Source: an uncultured Eubacteriales bacterium (GTDB lineage: Bacteria > Bacillota > Clostridia > Oscillospirales > CAG-272). Taken from it: DNA of 33,650 bases. This document shows, piece by piece, positions 7,223 through 15,404 of the stretch. The notes under the pieces were generated by a model. The model had not been told where the DNA came from. It was given only the letters and a program-made list of their open reading frames with translations, and did not search any database. The translations under genes were made by a program, and so were the position numbers. Each line of letters starts with the position of its first letter. The stretch's first letter is position 1. The stretch lies in assembly GCA_900546635.1 (NCBI GenBank), contig URDS01000017.1, forward strand, positions 1-33,650. Reading direction: 5' to 3'.

Positions 7223-8331
7223 ACGCGCTGCCCCCGAATCCGCTCTGCGAGCACAGTCATGCGGTCAAATCGCGCGTCAAAAAACATCCGATAACTCTCG
7301 CAAAAACGATTTTCTCCGGGATTGCCGTCTGAAAACGGTTCCCTGTCCCGCCGGCATCCGCCGCGGCAGAATGTGCGCCATTTGCAGGACCGGCACCCGT
7401 CAGGGAGCGGATAAGACGCTTTCCGAAACGCCAGCGCCCTCGGAGAATCAGCCATACGCGCGAGCGAAGTCTCGTTTACATTTCCAAGCCGCCATTCGTC
7501 GAGTGCGTAAAAGTCGCAAGGATACACGCTTCCGTCCGCCTCAATCAAAAAATACAATCCGCATCTGCCCGCCATTCCGCAATGCTCAGGCGCGTAACCG
7601 AGCAGCATTCCGATATAATTGTCAAAACGCCGCTCGCTGACGGGACGACCGGAGTAAAAAGCCGACTCATAGAAATCGAAACTTTCGATCAGAAACCGCC
7701 CGTACGCTTCCGCTTCAAGCGAAAAACTTTCCATTTTCCCCTCAAATCCGTCTATGCAGGGGATAAACTGCAAATGTCCGTAAGGCGCCAGCGCTTTCCA
7801 TACCTTTTGCGTATGCTCGACCGTCCGCGCCGTCACCACGCATAGAATATTAAAATCCACCTTATGCTTTTTGAGCAGTTCGATCCCCGAAAGAACGCGG
7901 TCATAACTGCCCATTCCATTGACGTCGACCCGCGCGGCGTCATGCGTTTCCCGGTCGCCGTCAAGCGAAACACCAAGCAAAAAACGGTGTTTTGCGAACA
8001 GGGCGCACAGCGCGTCCGACAAATGGCAGGCATTCGTCTGAAGCGCATAGGAAACAGACAATCCGCGCACGTTATACTCGTTCACAAGGCTGACAAAAGC
8101 TTCGTAAAATTCAAGTCCCGCAAGCGTCGGCTCCCCGCCCTGAAAAGCGAACGTAATCGAATTATCCGCATAAATGAACGCGCGGCGCACGAGCGCGCGC
8201 ATCGTCTGCGGCGTCATCATGCCGCAAAACGCCTGCTCGCGGTGCGATGTCACATCCGAATAAAAGCAATATCGGCATCTCAAATCGCAGGCGGAGGAGG
8301 CGGGTTTAATCATCATACTCAAAGGCGGCAT
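7219..8331 (-). CDS. Anaerobic sulfatase-maturating enzyme (radical SAM, SPASM)
   Basis: A 370-residue radical-SAM enzyme that converts the active-site cysteine or serine of sulfatases into formylglycine without oxygen. The CX3CX2C cluster motif is at Cys15, Cys19 and Cys22. The C-terminal SPASM region holds further cysteines for two auxiliary Fe-S clusters (CGMAGRC, GSVYPCDFY, then C-x2-C-x5-C-x3-C and a last Cys in RFCESY). The opening PPLSMMIKPASSACDLRC is characteristic of anSME, and the length equals that of the studied clostridial enzyme. The ATG at 8331 is chosen over GTG 8346 because AAAGGA lies 6 bp upstream of it. It follows the sulfatase by 43 bp and overlaps the TauE gene, a coherent operon. 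Confidence 0.94.
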   Translation of the reverse strand: MPPLSMMIKPASSACDLRCRYCFYSDVTSHREQAFCGMMTPQTMRALVRRAFIYADNSITFAFQGGEPTLAGLEFYEAFVSLVNEYNVRGLSVSYALQTNACHLSDALCALFAKHRFLLGVSLDGDRETHDAARVDVNGMGSYDRVLSGIELLKKHKVDFNILCVVTARTVEHTQKVWKALAPYGHLQFIPCIDGFEGKMESFSLEAEAYGRFLIESFDFYESAFYSGRPVSERRFDNYIGMLLGYAPEHCGMAGRCGLYFLIEADGSVYPCDFYALDEWRLGNVNETSLARMADSPRALAFRKASYPLPDGCRSCKWRTFCRGGCRRDREPFSDGNPGENRFCESYRMFFDARFDRMTVLAERIRGQRV

Positions 8332-8374
8332 AGGCAGTCCTTTCACATAACATCATTACTACTGCACGGCGGGA

Positions 8375-9943
8375 TTACGTCCGGTCGTCATGCACGGCAA
8401 AATCGGCGAGGCGCTCCATGCGTACGCCGGGATCTTCCGCGATATATGCATCGTCAAACCAATACCCCTTCGGGTGCACTTTGGTTCGATACCGATGATG
8501 CGGCGCGGGAATCGGATCGGCCGCGCGAAGCATTGCGGACGCAAGACAGGCGAGCATATCGGCCTTGATCGGCAGACAATCCGGTTCGTCCCAAAGATTA
8601 TAAAGCTCCGCGGGATCTTCTTTGAGATTATACAAATAGCCCGTTCCCATCATATCAAGCTGAATTTTATAATCCCCCTTGCGCGCCATGCGCGTCTGCC
8701 CGGACTGCGTATGAGAGCCCATGCAGACAAACGTCTTTTTATCCTCGGAAAGCGTGCGGTCGTCCACCGGCGTCAGATGATCGCGGTCGTTCCAATACAA
8801 TCCCCCAAACCCGAACTCAGAATACCCGACATCAAACTCACCGGGCGGGCACGCTCCGCCGCAAAGAAGCGGCAAAAGACTGCGCCCCTGGGATCCAAAC
8901 GGAATTTCCGTGTCCAGCAGGTCACATACCGTCGGCAGAATGTCCACCAAATTCACACACGCCTCGTCATTTACGACTTTTCGTGCGATGCCCGGCCCCT
9001 GCCAGGCCATTGTCACGCGGGTCAACACTTCCGGAAGTCCTACGCCCTTGCGCAAAAGTCCGTACTCACCCGCAAATTCTCCGTGATCGGAAAGAAAAAC
9101 GACAATCGTATTCTCGCGGAGCCCGCGCGTTTCCAGTCCCTCGATAAAGCGCTTAAACTGATCGTCAATCAGCCGCAGCATCCCGTGATAGTTCGATCGT
9201 GTCCGCTGAATACGCGCTTCGATCTCCGCACCCATGGCCGTTTCCCATCCGGCGCGCTCCCATTCAAAAAACGGCCCTTTCGCCGGCAGCATGTCTGCCC
9301 CGGCCGCAAGCGGCGGCAGAGACTCCGGCGGGAACATGTCAAAATACGGTTCGGGAACCTGACAGGGGTTGTGCGGTTCGGCAAAGGACAGCCAGATGAA
9401 AAAGGGCTGTTTCCCGGCGTGTTCATCTATAAACTTGAATGCTGAACTCACATTTTTATACGGATGCTGCGCCATGACGCCGCCGGGAGAGGGAATATGA
9501 CTCTCATTGTGCTTTGTGCGATTTAAAAATTCGGCAAACGCAATATCCGCCTCATCTGCATCCGCGCCGGGTTTTCCGCCGAGATGCCCGGTGCACGCAT
9601 GAAAATCAAAATCCTTCGGACTGCGGTACGTATGGTTTTTGCCGCACAACGCCGTTGTATATCCGCACCGTTTGAGCACATCGAGCAAATCTTCTCCATA
9701 CAGCGCATCGTCCACATTATGATTGGTCCGCACGGTATGACAAGACGGGTACCGACCCGTAAACATACTGACGCGCGCGGGTACGCAGCAGGGATTCGGC
9801 GTATACGCCCGCCGAAAATCCATACCCTCCGCTGCCCATTTATCCAAAAAGGGCATCGTATCCAGCGCATACCCCAGCCCCGCGCGCAGATCGGCACGGT
9901 GCTGATCGGTCATGACAATCACGATGTTCGGTTGCATCTGCAT
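8375..9943 (-). CDS. Type I sulfatase (formylglycine-dependent)
   Basis: A 522-residue sulfatase that hydrolyses sulfate esters (or N-sulfates). The metal-binding start is NIVIVMTDQHRAD (Asp13). The sulfatase signature C-V-P-A-R is at residues 53-57, with Cys53 the residue oxidised to formylglycine; as a Cys-type site it suits anSME. The C-terminal metal motif is VVFLSDHGEFAGEYG. There is no signal peptide, so it is predicted cytoplasmic and would act on an imported sulfated compound, unlike the many exported sulfatases of mucin degraders. An ATG at 9943 follows AGGGGG; an ATG two codons later is also possible. The substrate (aryl, choline or sugar sulfate) cannot be decided. First gene of the sulfatase-anSME-permease operon. 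Confidence 0.95.
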   Translation of the reverse strand: MQMQPNIVIVMTDQHRADLRAGLGYALDTMPFLDKWAAEGMDFRRAYTPNPCCVPARVSMFTGRYPSCHTVRTNHNVDDALYGEDLLDVLKRCGYTTALCGKNHTYRSPKDFDFHACTGHLGGKPGADADEADIAFAEFLNRTKHNESHIPSPGGVMAQHPYKNVSSAFKFIDEHAGKQPFFIWLSFAEPHNPCQVPEPYFDMFPPESLPPLAAGADMLPAKGPFFEWERAGWETAMGAEIEARIQRTRSNYHGMLRLIDDQFKRFIEGLETRGLRENTIVVFLSDHGEFAGEYGLLRKGVGLPEVLTRVTMAWQGPGIARKVVNDEACVNLVDILPTVCDLLDTEIPFGSQGRSLLPLLCGGACPPGEFDVGYSEFGFGGLYWNDRDHLTPVDDRTLSEDKKTFVCMGSHTQSGQTRMARKGDYKIQLDMMGTGYLYNLKEDPAELYNLWDEPDCLPIKADMLACLASAMLRAADPIPAPHHRYRTKVHPKGYWFDDAYIAEDPGVRMERLADFAVHDDRT

Positions 9944-9962
9944 GTTTCCCCCTGTAAAAATA

Positions 9963-9979
9963 ATACAATTTTATTGTAT
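9963..9979. promoter_or_regulatory. Palindromic operator candidate at the sulfatase promoter
   Basis: A perfect 7-bp inverted repeat, ATACAAT-TTT-ATTGTAT, 19 bp upstream of the sulfatase start. It covers the -10 hexamer of the predicted promoter, the usual place for a repressor site. No regulator gene adjoins the operon. Confidence 0.5.
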
Positions 9980-10001
9980 CAAATCCCCCTCCTCTTTTCA
10001 A
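9973..10001 (-). promoter_or_regulatory. Sigma-A-type promoter of the sulfatase operon
   Basis: On the minus strand TTGAAA (10001-9996), a 17-bp spacer and TACAAT (9978-9973). Transcription would start about 9966, giving a leader of about 23 nt. Confidence 0.65.
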
Positions 10002-10095
10002 GTCTAAAATCAATGCCGCCGTGTGCCAAGAATGTTTTTCCCGGCGCTTTTTATGAATTTGCAGATGTATTTGTACAGTTAAGCAAAATAAACGC

Positions 10096-10124
10096 TTGAT
10101 TTTACAACAATATTATGGTAAAAT
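10096..10124 (+). promoter_or_regulatory. Promoter of the acyl-CoA synthetase gene
   Basis: TTGATT (10096-10101), 17-bp spacer, TAAAAT (10119-10124), ending 31 bp before the chosen ATG. Confidence 0.6.
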
Positions 10125-10155
10125 GATAGAAATTGAAAATTTCGGAGGCGCCATA

Positions 10156-11850
10156 ATGAGTGACAAACTGCCCTACAAATATTATAAAGTTGAAAAATTC
10201 GGTTCTATCAAAGAAATGATGGAACTCGCGGTCAAAGAAGCGGGTGATAAAACTGCATTTAAATTCCGAAAGGACGGCAAAGTTGTCGATGTTTCCTACC
10301 GCGATTTCTACGCCGATACCATGGCGCTCGGTACGGCGCTCGCTTCCCTCGGCTTTGGTGACCGGCATATCGCGATGCTGGGTGAAAACTCCTATAACTG
10401 GATCACCGTATATTTGACGGTTCTGAAATCCAGCGGCGTTTATGTTCCGATTGACAAGGAACTGCCTTTCTGCGATATTTTGAATATCATCAACGACAGT
10501 GACAGTGAGGTCGTCTTTTATACCAAGCGCTATGAAAACGATTTGATGGAAAACGCCGCGAAAATGCCGCAGGTCAAACAGTTTATCGGCATTGACCGCG
10601 AGGAGGATTTCGGGAATTTTCTCAGTTTTGAGGCGCTGAAAGCGAAAGGGGCCGAACTGTACGAGGACGGCGACGAAACCTATGCTTCCATGACCAGTGA
10701 CCCGAACGCCCTGAAAATGCTGGTGTACACCTCGGGCACGACCGGTATGCAAAAAGGCGTTATGCTGAGCGAACACAATCTTGTTTCCAGCGTATACTAC
10801 GGACTGCATGTCTCAACCGTATACAGCCGCTCCCTTTCCGTGCTTCCCTACAATCATACGTACGAAGCCGTTTCCGGTCTTTTGGTTTCCCTGCACAAAC
10901 ACGCTACCATTTGCATCAACGAAAGTCTGAAAGTGGTTTTGAAGAATTTGCAGGAATATAAGCCGGATTATGTGTATCTCGTACCGGCTTTTGCCGAAGT
11001 CTTCTACAAAAAAATTCTGACCAACGCGCGTCAGAGCGGCAAAGATGAAATGCTGTTCAAGATGATTAAAATGAGTAATAAAATGCGCAAGGTCGGCATC
11101 GATATGCGAAAGACGTTTTTTGCCTCGGTACACAAAGCATTCGGCGGCAATCTTCGTAAAATCGTGTGCGGCGGTTCCCCGCTACGTCCGGAACTCGGAG
11201 AGTTTTTTGACGGTATCGGTATTTCCCTGATTAACGGCTACGGCATTACCGAATGTTCTCCGCTTGTCAGCGCCAATCACGACGCGTTCAATGACTGGAA
11301 TACCGTAGGCATCCCGCTGCCCTGCTGTCAGATCAAATTTGAAAACATCACGCCGGACGGCGACGGTGAAATCTGCGTAAAAGGCGACGTTGTTATGCTG
11401 GGGTATTACAAACAGCCCGAACTGACCGCCGAATGCCTGCGCGACGGCTGGTTCTATACCGGAGACTACGGCCGGATGAACGAGCACGGGCAGCTGTATA
11501 TCACAGGACGTAAGAAAAACCTGATCGTCCTTACAAACGGCAAAAATGTATTCCCCGAAGAAATTGAAAATTATATCGCCGCGATTCCCTATGTCGCGGA
11601 GGTTGTTGTATACGGCCTGAAAAACGAGCACGGTCTTGAAGATTCGCTCTGCGCCGAAGTCTTTTTGTCCGAAGAAAAAATTGCGGAACTGGGCATTGAA
11701 AACCCGGTCGAACGCATCCGGGCGGATATTGCAAAAGCCGTAGAACCGCTGCCCCACTATAAACACATTGCCAAAGTTAAGGTGCGCGACGCCGAATTTG
11801 AAAAAACAACGACAAATAAAATCAGAAGAAACAAAATCGTCAAAGACTGA
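10156..11850 (+). CDS. AMP-forming long-chain acyl-CoA synthetase
   Basis: A 564-residue ANL-superfamily enzyme that adenylates a carboxylic acid with ATP and transfers it to CoA. The P-loop-like motif YTSGTTGMQKGVMLSEHN lies near residue 190, the adenine-binding block NGYGITECSP near 362, the hinge region GWFYTGDYGRMNEHGQLYITGRKKN near 433, and the C-terminal catalytic-lysine region TTTNKIRRNKI at the end. Spacing fits FadD/LCFA ligases; the N-terminus (FGSIKEMMELAV) resembles clostridial members. The ATG at 10156 is chosen because GGAGG lies 7 bp upstream and the promoter lies 5' of it. It stands alone, ended by a strong palindromic terminator. The exact acid chain length is unknown. Confidence 0.92.
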   Translation: MSDKLPYKYYKVEKFGSIKEMMELAVKEAGDKTAFKFRKDGKVVDVSYRDFYADTMALGTALASLGFGDRHIAMLGENSYNWITVYLTVLKSSGVYVPIDKELPFCDILNIINDSDSEVVFYTKRYENDLMENAAKMPQVKQFIGIDREEDFGNFLSFEALKAKGAELYEDGDETYASMTSDPNALKMLVYTSGTTGMQKGVMLSEHNLVSSVYYGLHVSTVYSRSLSVLPYNHTYEAVSGLLVSLHKHATICINESLKVVLKNLQEYKPDYVYLVPAFAEVFYKKILTNARQSGKDEMLFKMIKMSNKMRKVGIDMRKTFFASVHKAFGGNLRKIVCGGSPLRPELGEFFDGIGISLINGYGITECSPLVSANHDAFNDWNTVGIPLPCCQIKFENITPDGDGEICVKGDVVMLGYYKQPELTAECLRDGWFYTGDYGRMNEHGQLYITGRKKNLIVLTNGKNVFPEEIENYIAAIPYVAEVVVYGLKNEHGLEDSLCAEVFLSEEKIAELGIENPVERIRADIAKAVEPLPHYKHIAKVKVRDAEFEKTTTNKIRRNKIVKD

Positions 11851-11852
11851 CT

Positions 11853-11892
11853 TCTTTAGAAAAATCCGCCGTACGGCGGATTTTTCTAAAGA
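11853..11892. terminator. 40-bp perfect palindromic terminator
   Basis: Every base from 11853 to 11892 pairs with its mirror base (core CCGCCGTACGGCGG, flanked by AAAAAT / ATTTTT), so it can end transcription in both directions. It begins 3 bp after the acyl-CoA synthetase stop. Confidence 0.85.
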
Positions 11893-11959
11893 GAAAAAAC
11901 GGTCTGCATACCGCTGACTACCATTCTTCATATAAAGCAAAGACACAAAGGAGTGCTTT

Positions 11960-13138
11960 ATGACCAACCTGTTCATCCGACTCTTTATCAAAGATTACAC
12001 ACATACCGAAAAACCGGCTGTGCGTACAGCATTCGGACGGCTTTCCGGCATTGTCGGCATTTTATGCAATCTGCTATTGTTCGGCGGAAAAATCATTGTC
12101 GGAACGCTTTCCGGCAGCGTCGCCATCACAGCGGACGCTGTAAACAACCTGTCTGACGCTTCCTCCAGCATCATCAGCCTCCTCGGTTTCAAAATGGCAG
12201 AAAAACCGGCGGACGCAGATCATCCTTACGGACATGCGCGCTACGAATATCTGTCCGGTCTGATGGTCGCGGTTTTGGTTCTGCTGATCGGCGTGGAACT
12301 CCTAAAAGGCAGCATTGACAAAATACTGCATCCGGCGCCTGTGGAATTCAGTTGGCCGGTTGTTGCCGTGCTGATCGCTTCCATTTTGATAAAGCTGTGG
12401 ATGGCGCTCTTTAACAAAACGCTGGGAAAAAAGATTGACTCCCAAACGCTTGCCGCGACCGCCGCTGACAGCCGCAATGATGTCATTTCCACGTCGGCCG
12501 TGCTGATCGCCGCACTGATTTCCCACTTCACAAATCTGGAACTCGACGGCTACATGGGTACGGCAGTGGCCGCCTTTATCCTCTACAGCGGATTCGGACT
12601 GATTCGCGAAACGCTGAATCCGATTCTCGGCAAACCGCCGAAACCCGAATTTGTAGAAACAATCCGGCAGAAAATCATGTGTTATCCCGGCGTACTCGGC
12701 ACGCATGACCTGATTGTGCATGATTACGGCCCCGGCTGCCAATTTGCCAGCGTACATGTGGAGGTCGCGGCAGAAGCCGACGTTATTGCCAGTCACGATG
12801 TTATCGACAACATTGAACGCGAAATACGGGACGAACTCGGTCTGCATCTGGTTGTTCATATGGATCCGATCGTCACGGCAGACCCGGAAGTCAACGATCT
12901 TCGGAAATGGCTGTCCGATGCGGTCAAAGCTATCAACCCCGCCCTCTCCATCCATGACTTGCGTGTCGTTCCCGGAACGACACACACAAATCTCGTATTC
13001 GACTGCGTTGTTCCGCATGATTTGACCATGAGCAAAACGGCGCTCTGCGAAAAAATCACCACGCTCGCGCGTGAACGCGATCCGTCTTTCTTCTGCGTCA
13101 TCACAATAGACGACAGCTTTGCACCGATTCCGCACTGA
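11960..13138 (+). CDS. Cation diffusion facilitator family transporter
   Basis: A 392-residue membrane transporter that exports divalent metals (Zn, Fe, Mn, Co or Ni type) using the proton gradient. The N-terminal half has six hydrophobic helices. The family signature is visible in AITADAVNNLSDASSS (TM2 Asp metal ligands near residues 57-64) and DHPYGHARYEYLSGL just after. TM5 has AADSRNDVISTSAVL, with the second HD/DD-type metal pair (Asp166 and Asp170 region). From about residue 215 comes the cytoplasmic ferredoxin-like dimerisation domain (GVLGTHDLIVHDYGPG). The C-terminal extension after about 300 is longer than in short CDF proteins and occurs in the Firmicute subgroup. AAAGGAG lies 6 bp before the ATG. 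Flanked by terminators on both sides, so monocistronic. Confidence 0.93.
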   Translation: MTNLFIRLFIKDYTHTEKPAVRTAFGRLSGIVGILCNLLLFGGKIIVGTLSGSVAITADAVNNLSDASSSIISLLGFKMAEKPADADHPYGHARYEYLSGLMVAVLVLLIGVELLKGSIDKILHPAPVEFSWPVVAVLIASILIKLWMALFNKTLGKKIDSQTLAATAADSRNDVISTSAVLIAALISHFTNLELDGYMGTAVAAFILYSGFGLIRETLNPILGKPPKPEFVETIRQKIMCYPGVLGTHDLIVHDYGPGCQFASVHVEVAAEADVIASHDVIDNIEREIRDELGLHLVVHMDPIVTADPEVNDLRKWLSDAVKAINPALSIHDLRVVPGTTHTNLVFDCVVPHDLTMSKTALCEKITTLARERDPSFFCVITIDDSFAPIPH

Positions 13139-13189
13139 ATCTGTTTTATAATAAATATCCACTCGCATAGCGGGTGGTACAGCTTGTTG

Positions 13190-13225
13190 AAAGCGGGGAC
13201 ATCCCCGCTTTTATTTTTATTTTCA
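13190..13225 (+). terminator. Terminator after the CDF transporter gene
   Basis: AAAGCGGGGA (13190-13199) pairs with TCCCCGCTTT (13202-13211) across a 2-base centre and is followed by the T-rich run TTATTTTTATTTT. It also separates this gene from the convergent lipoprotein cluster. Confidence 0.87.
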
Positions 13226-14488
13226 ATAATACAAAAATGTACTGGCAGCTTTGCGCTGAATGTCAGAGCTATAGGTAACATAATCATCATACTCATATGT
13301 CTCTACTTTTACAAAATAATGCGGCGACACCTGACGTATATGCACCATCATAGAACTATTCACTGTTTCATCTACATTCATATTTTTTTCAAACATAGAA
13401 GACAAGATTGAGAAAAAATCGTTGTGATAAATATAAAATTCATATGTGCCGGAAGAAAGTTGCGTAAAAACCAAATTATACTCATCATATTCCGGCCAGC
13501 TTCCGTATTCCGCTCTCATTATCACCGGGAAAAGCTGCAACGCCATTTCTTTCGCAAAATACTCAATCGGCTCCTCCGAATAATACAGCACATCATAACC
13601 AATCATACGATATACGGTAGGCATATTATCCCTATGCCACTGTTTCCCGTAAAACACACCGTCCTCTTCCCACCATTTCGGTGGTATTCCGTTCCCGATC
13701 CATGCCGTAAATTCCGGATTTTCCGGCACAGTCCCCCCTTCTTTCAATGGCCGAATCTCGCGAATTTTTCCTGTACATCTTTTTTGATATACGTCAAAAG
13801 GCCACTCCTGAATTGGAGGCCCCCAATATATAACATTTCCCTGCTCATCTAACACCAAATGACCATCATCGTCAAATTTGATTAACCCGTTTTCATGACA
13901 ATAACCGCCGGTTCCGTATGTATATTTGCGCCATTCACCATTTTTATGCCGATAAAGAATCTCTTCATGCATCAAATCCACCTGATCAAACAGCGCTTCC
14001 TCCGCTGTTGCATATTCAATCAGGCAAGTGCCTGCAAAACTTCGATTATCAAAATCAAACAATACAATCGGAGGCAAAACCGATTCAACCGGACATTCCC
14101 ATGTATAGGTACTGCCATCTTCATATGTGAAAAGCACACCCGTATACCCGCCCGCCTCATTTTGCAAAAGCTCATATGCCGGCGGCTTTTCTTCAGCCCC
14201 CGCCATGCAAATCGGAACATCGGTATTTTCCGAACTCACAGTTGTCATCTCCGATTCGGTTGTTACAGACACAGATTCTGCTTTCGTCGTTTCGGGCGTT
14301 TTTGTGGTATTTTCGGGTTCTGTTGAGACTGTGCTTGTTTCATCGGTTGATTCAGGGGTTGATAATTCAGGCACGGATGTATCGGTTGACGAAGTTCCCT
14401 GTATTTCCGCTGGTTCACCGGTACAAGATGCAAAACTCAAACATGCCAAAACAAACAACAAAACTGAAAATCGTTTAAACCGTTTCAT
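13223..14488 (-). CDS. Lipoprotein of unknown function with one LQN-AG-YTG module (last of four)
   Basis: A 421-residue predicted lipoprotein. The signal peptide ends in a lipobox LSFASC (Cys22). A low-complexity Ser/Thr/Glu linker runs from about 30 to 95, as in surface-anchored proteins. A module starts at about 105 (YELLQNEAGGYTGVLF, STYTWECPV, ILYRHKN), which also occurs twice in the lipoprotein at 16927-18492. The C-terminal half shares short blocks with that protein (TAW..., VYG-like, YYSEEPIE versus YYSETPID). The sequence is rich in Tyr, Trp and acidic residues and likely mostly beta. A 27-base stretch of the linker is identical to the paralogue's DNA, pointing to recent duplication. 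The ATG is preceded by GGGGG 7 bp upstream. I recognise no known family. Confidence 0.82.
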   Translation of the reverse strand: MKRFKRFSVLLFVLACLSFASCTGEPAEIQGTSSTDTSVPELSTPESTDETSTVSTEPENTTKTPETTKAESVSVTTESEMTTVSSENTDVPICMAGAEEKPPAYELLQNEAGGYTGVLFTYEDGSTYTWECPVESVLPPIVLFDFDNRSFAGTCLIEYATAEEALFDQVDLMHEEILYRHKNGEWRKYTYGTGGYCHENGLIKFDDDGHLVLDEQGNVIYWGPPIQEWPFDVYQKRCTGKIREIRPLKEGGTVPENPEFTAWIGNGIPPKWWEEDGVFYGKQWHRDNMPTVYRMIGYDVLYYSEEPIEYFAKEMALQLFPVIMRAEYGSWPEYDEYNLVFTQLSSGTYEFYIYHNDFFSILSSMFEKNMNVDETVNSSMMVHIRQVSPHYFVKVETYEYDDYVTYSSDIQRKAASTFLYY

Positions 14489-14544
14489 ATCTTATCCCCC
14501 TGACAATTTTTCATAACATTAAACGACTTTGAAGTTATACACAC

Positions 14545-15336
14545 TTAATTTTGAAAATTTTCCGTATATATTTCCGGCATATAATTTTCAAAATCCATAA
14601 AAGGAACTTCAAGCTCAGCCTGCTTAATCTCAAAATTCGTACCCGATAAATATGTAACCAAAATATGTGTATTATCCAAAAATTTTACTTCCCGCAGCGC
14701 GTCGGACGGATTGGCCGTTTCGGAGAAATCCAAATTCGCGAAATAGGAATACCCATCACGGTTAAAAACATTAAAAATATGCAGTTGCCGTGTACCGTCC
14801 TCCTGCGGTACGCAGGCAACGGCAGCATACGGTGCTTTTACAGTATACGGGCATTCAAATTCCGCACTGATAAACCCGGTACTGTTGTCAAAATACCAAG
14901 CGTACCACAGCCCACTTCCAACTCCGCGCGAAACAGAGAGAATCTGTTTGGTTTCCTCCGTGATATTTACCTCGCGCCATCCATCATATAACCGGCTGAA
15001 AAGCCGATTCCCGTCGCTGTCCCAAAAAGTTACCGCTACCTGTTGACCGTCACTTGTGCTGTTTACGGCGTACTGCACCCCGGCAGCCGTACCGGTGTAT
15101 GAATACCGCCAATCAAGGTTCCCCGACTCCGCCGCAGACTTGTTCAAATCCGCAGGAGACTTTCCGTTGTTTTCCACACTGGACAAAGACTCCGTGGATA
15201 GTGCGCCGCTTTCCGCCGTATCGGGCATATCTGATTTCCCCGGTATTTTGTTATCCTCGACACAGGATATAAAAAACAAACCGCACACCAAAATTACAGT
15301 CAACGTCCGAAAAGCCGCATTGGCTATCTGCATCAT
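14545..15336 (-). CDS. Lipoprotein of unknown function, possibly beta-propeller-like (third of four)
   Basis: A 263-residue predicted lipoprotein. A hydrophobic signal ends at FFISC (Cys25), followed by a Ser-rich linker to about residue 70. The rest has beta-strand-like repeats with Asp-Gly turns (VTFWDSDGNRLFSRLYDG, CVPQEDGTRQLHIFNVFNRDGYSYF, EVKFLDNTHILVTYLSG), reminiscent of propeller blades, although too short for a full propeller. Its signal peptide differs from those of the other three genes. AAAGGAG lies 10 bp before the tandem ATG-ATG at 15336. It lies 56 bp upstream of the last gene of the cluster and 68 bp after the one before, so cotranscription is likely. No known family recognised. 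Confidence 0.78.
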   Translation of the reverse strand: MMQIANAAFRTLTVILVCGLFFISCVEDNKIPGKSDMPDTAESGALSTESLSSVENNGKSPADLNKSAAESGNLDWRYSYTGTAAGVQYAVNSTSDGQQVAVTFWDSDGNRLFSRLYDGWREVNITEETKQILSVSRGVGSGLWYAWYFDNSTGFISAEFECPYTVKAPYAAVACVPQEDGTRQLHIFNVFNRDGYSYFANLDFSETANPSDALREVKFLDNTHILVTYLSGTNFEIKQAELEVPFMDFENYMPEIYTENFQN

Positions 15337-15404
15337 GTCCGAATCGCTCCTTTATTCTATAAACTTTGTTTGAAACCGGTTTACTGCATTTTCCGATTCC
15401 GATA

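Noticed and set aside
8390..9445. A 351-codon plus-strand open frame
   Set aside because: Antisense to the sulfatase, whose motifs are all conserved; no recognisable domain on this strand.
11853..11892. 40-bp perfect palindrome as a possible replication or recombination site
   Set aside because: Its position 3 bp after a stop codon and the A/T tracts on both sides of a GC stem fit a bidirectional terminator better.
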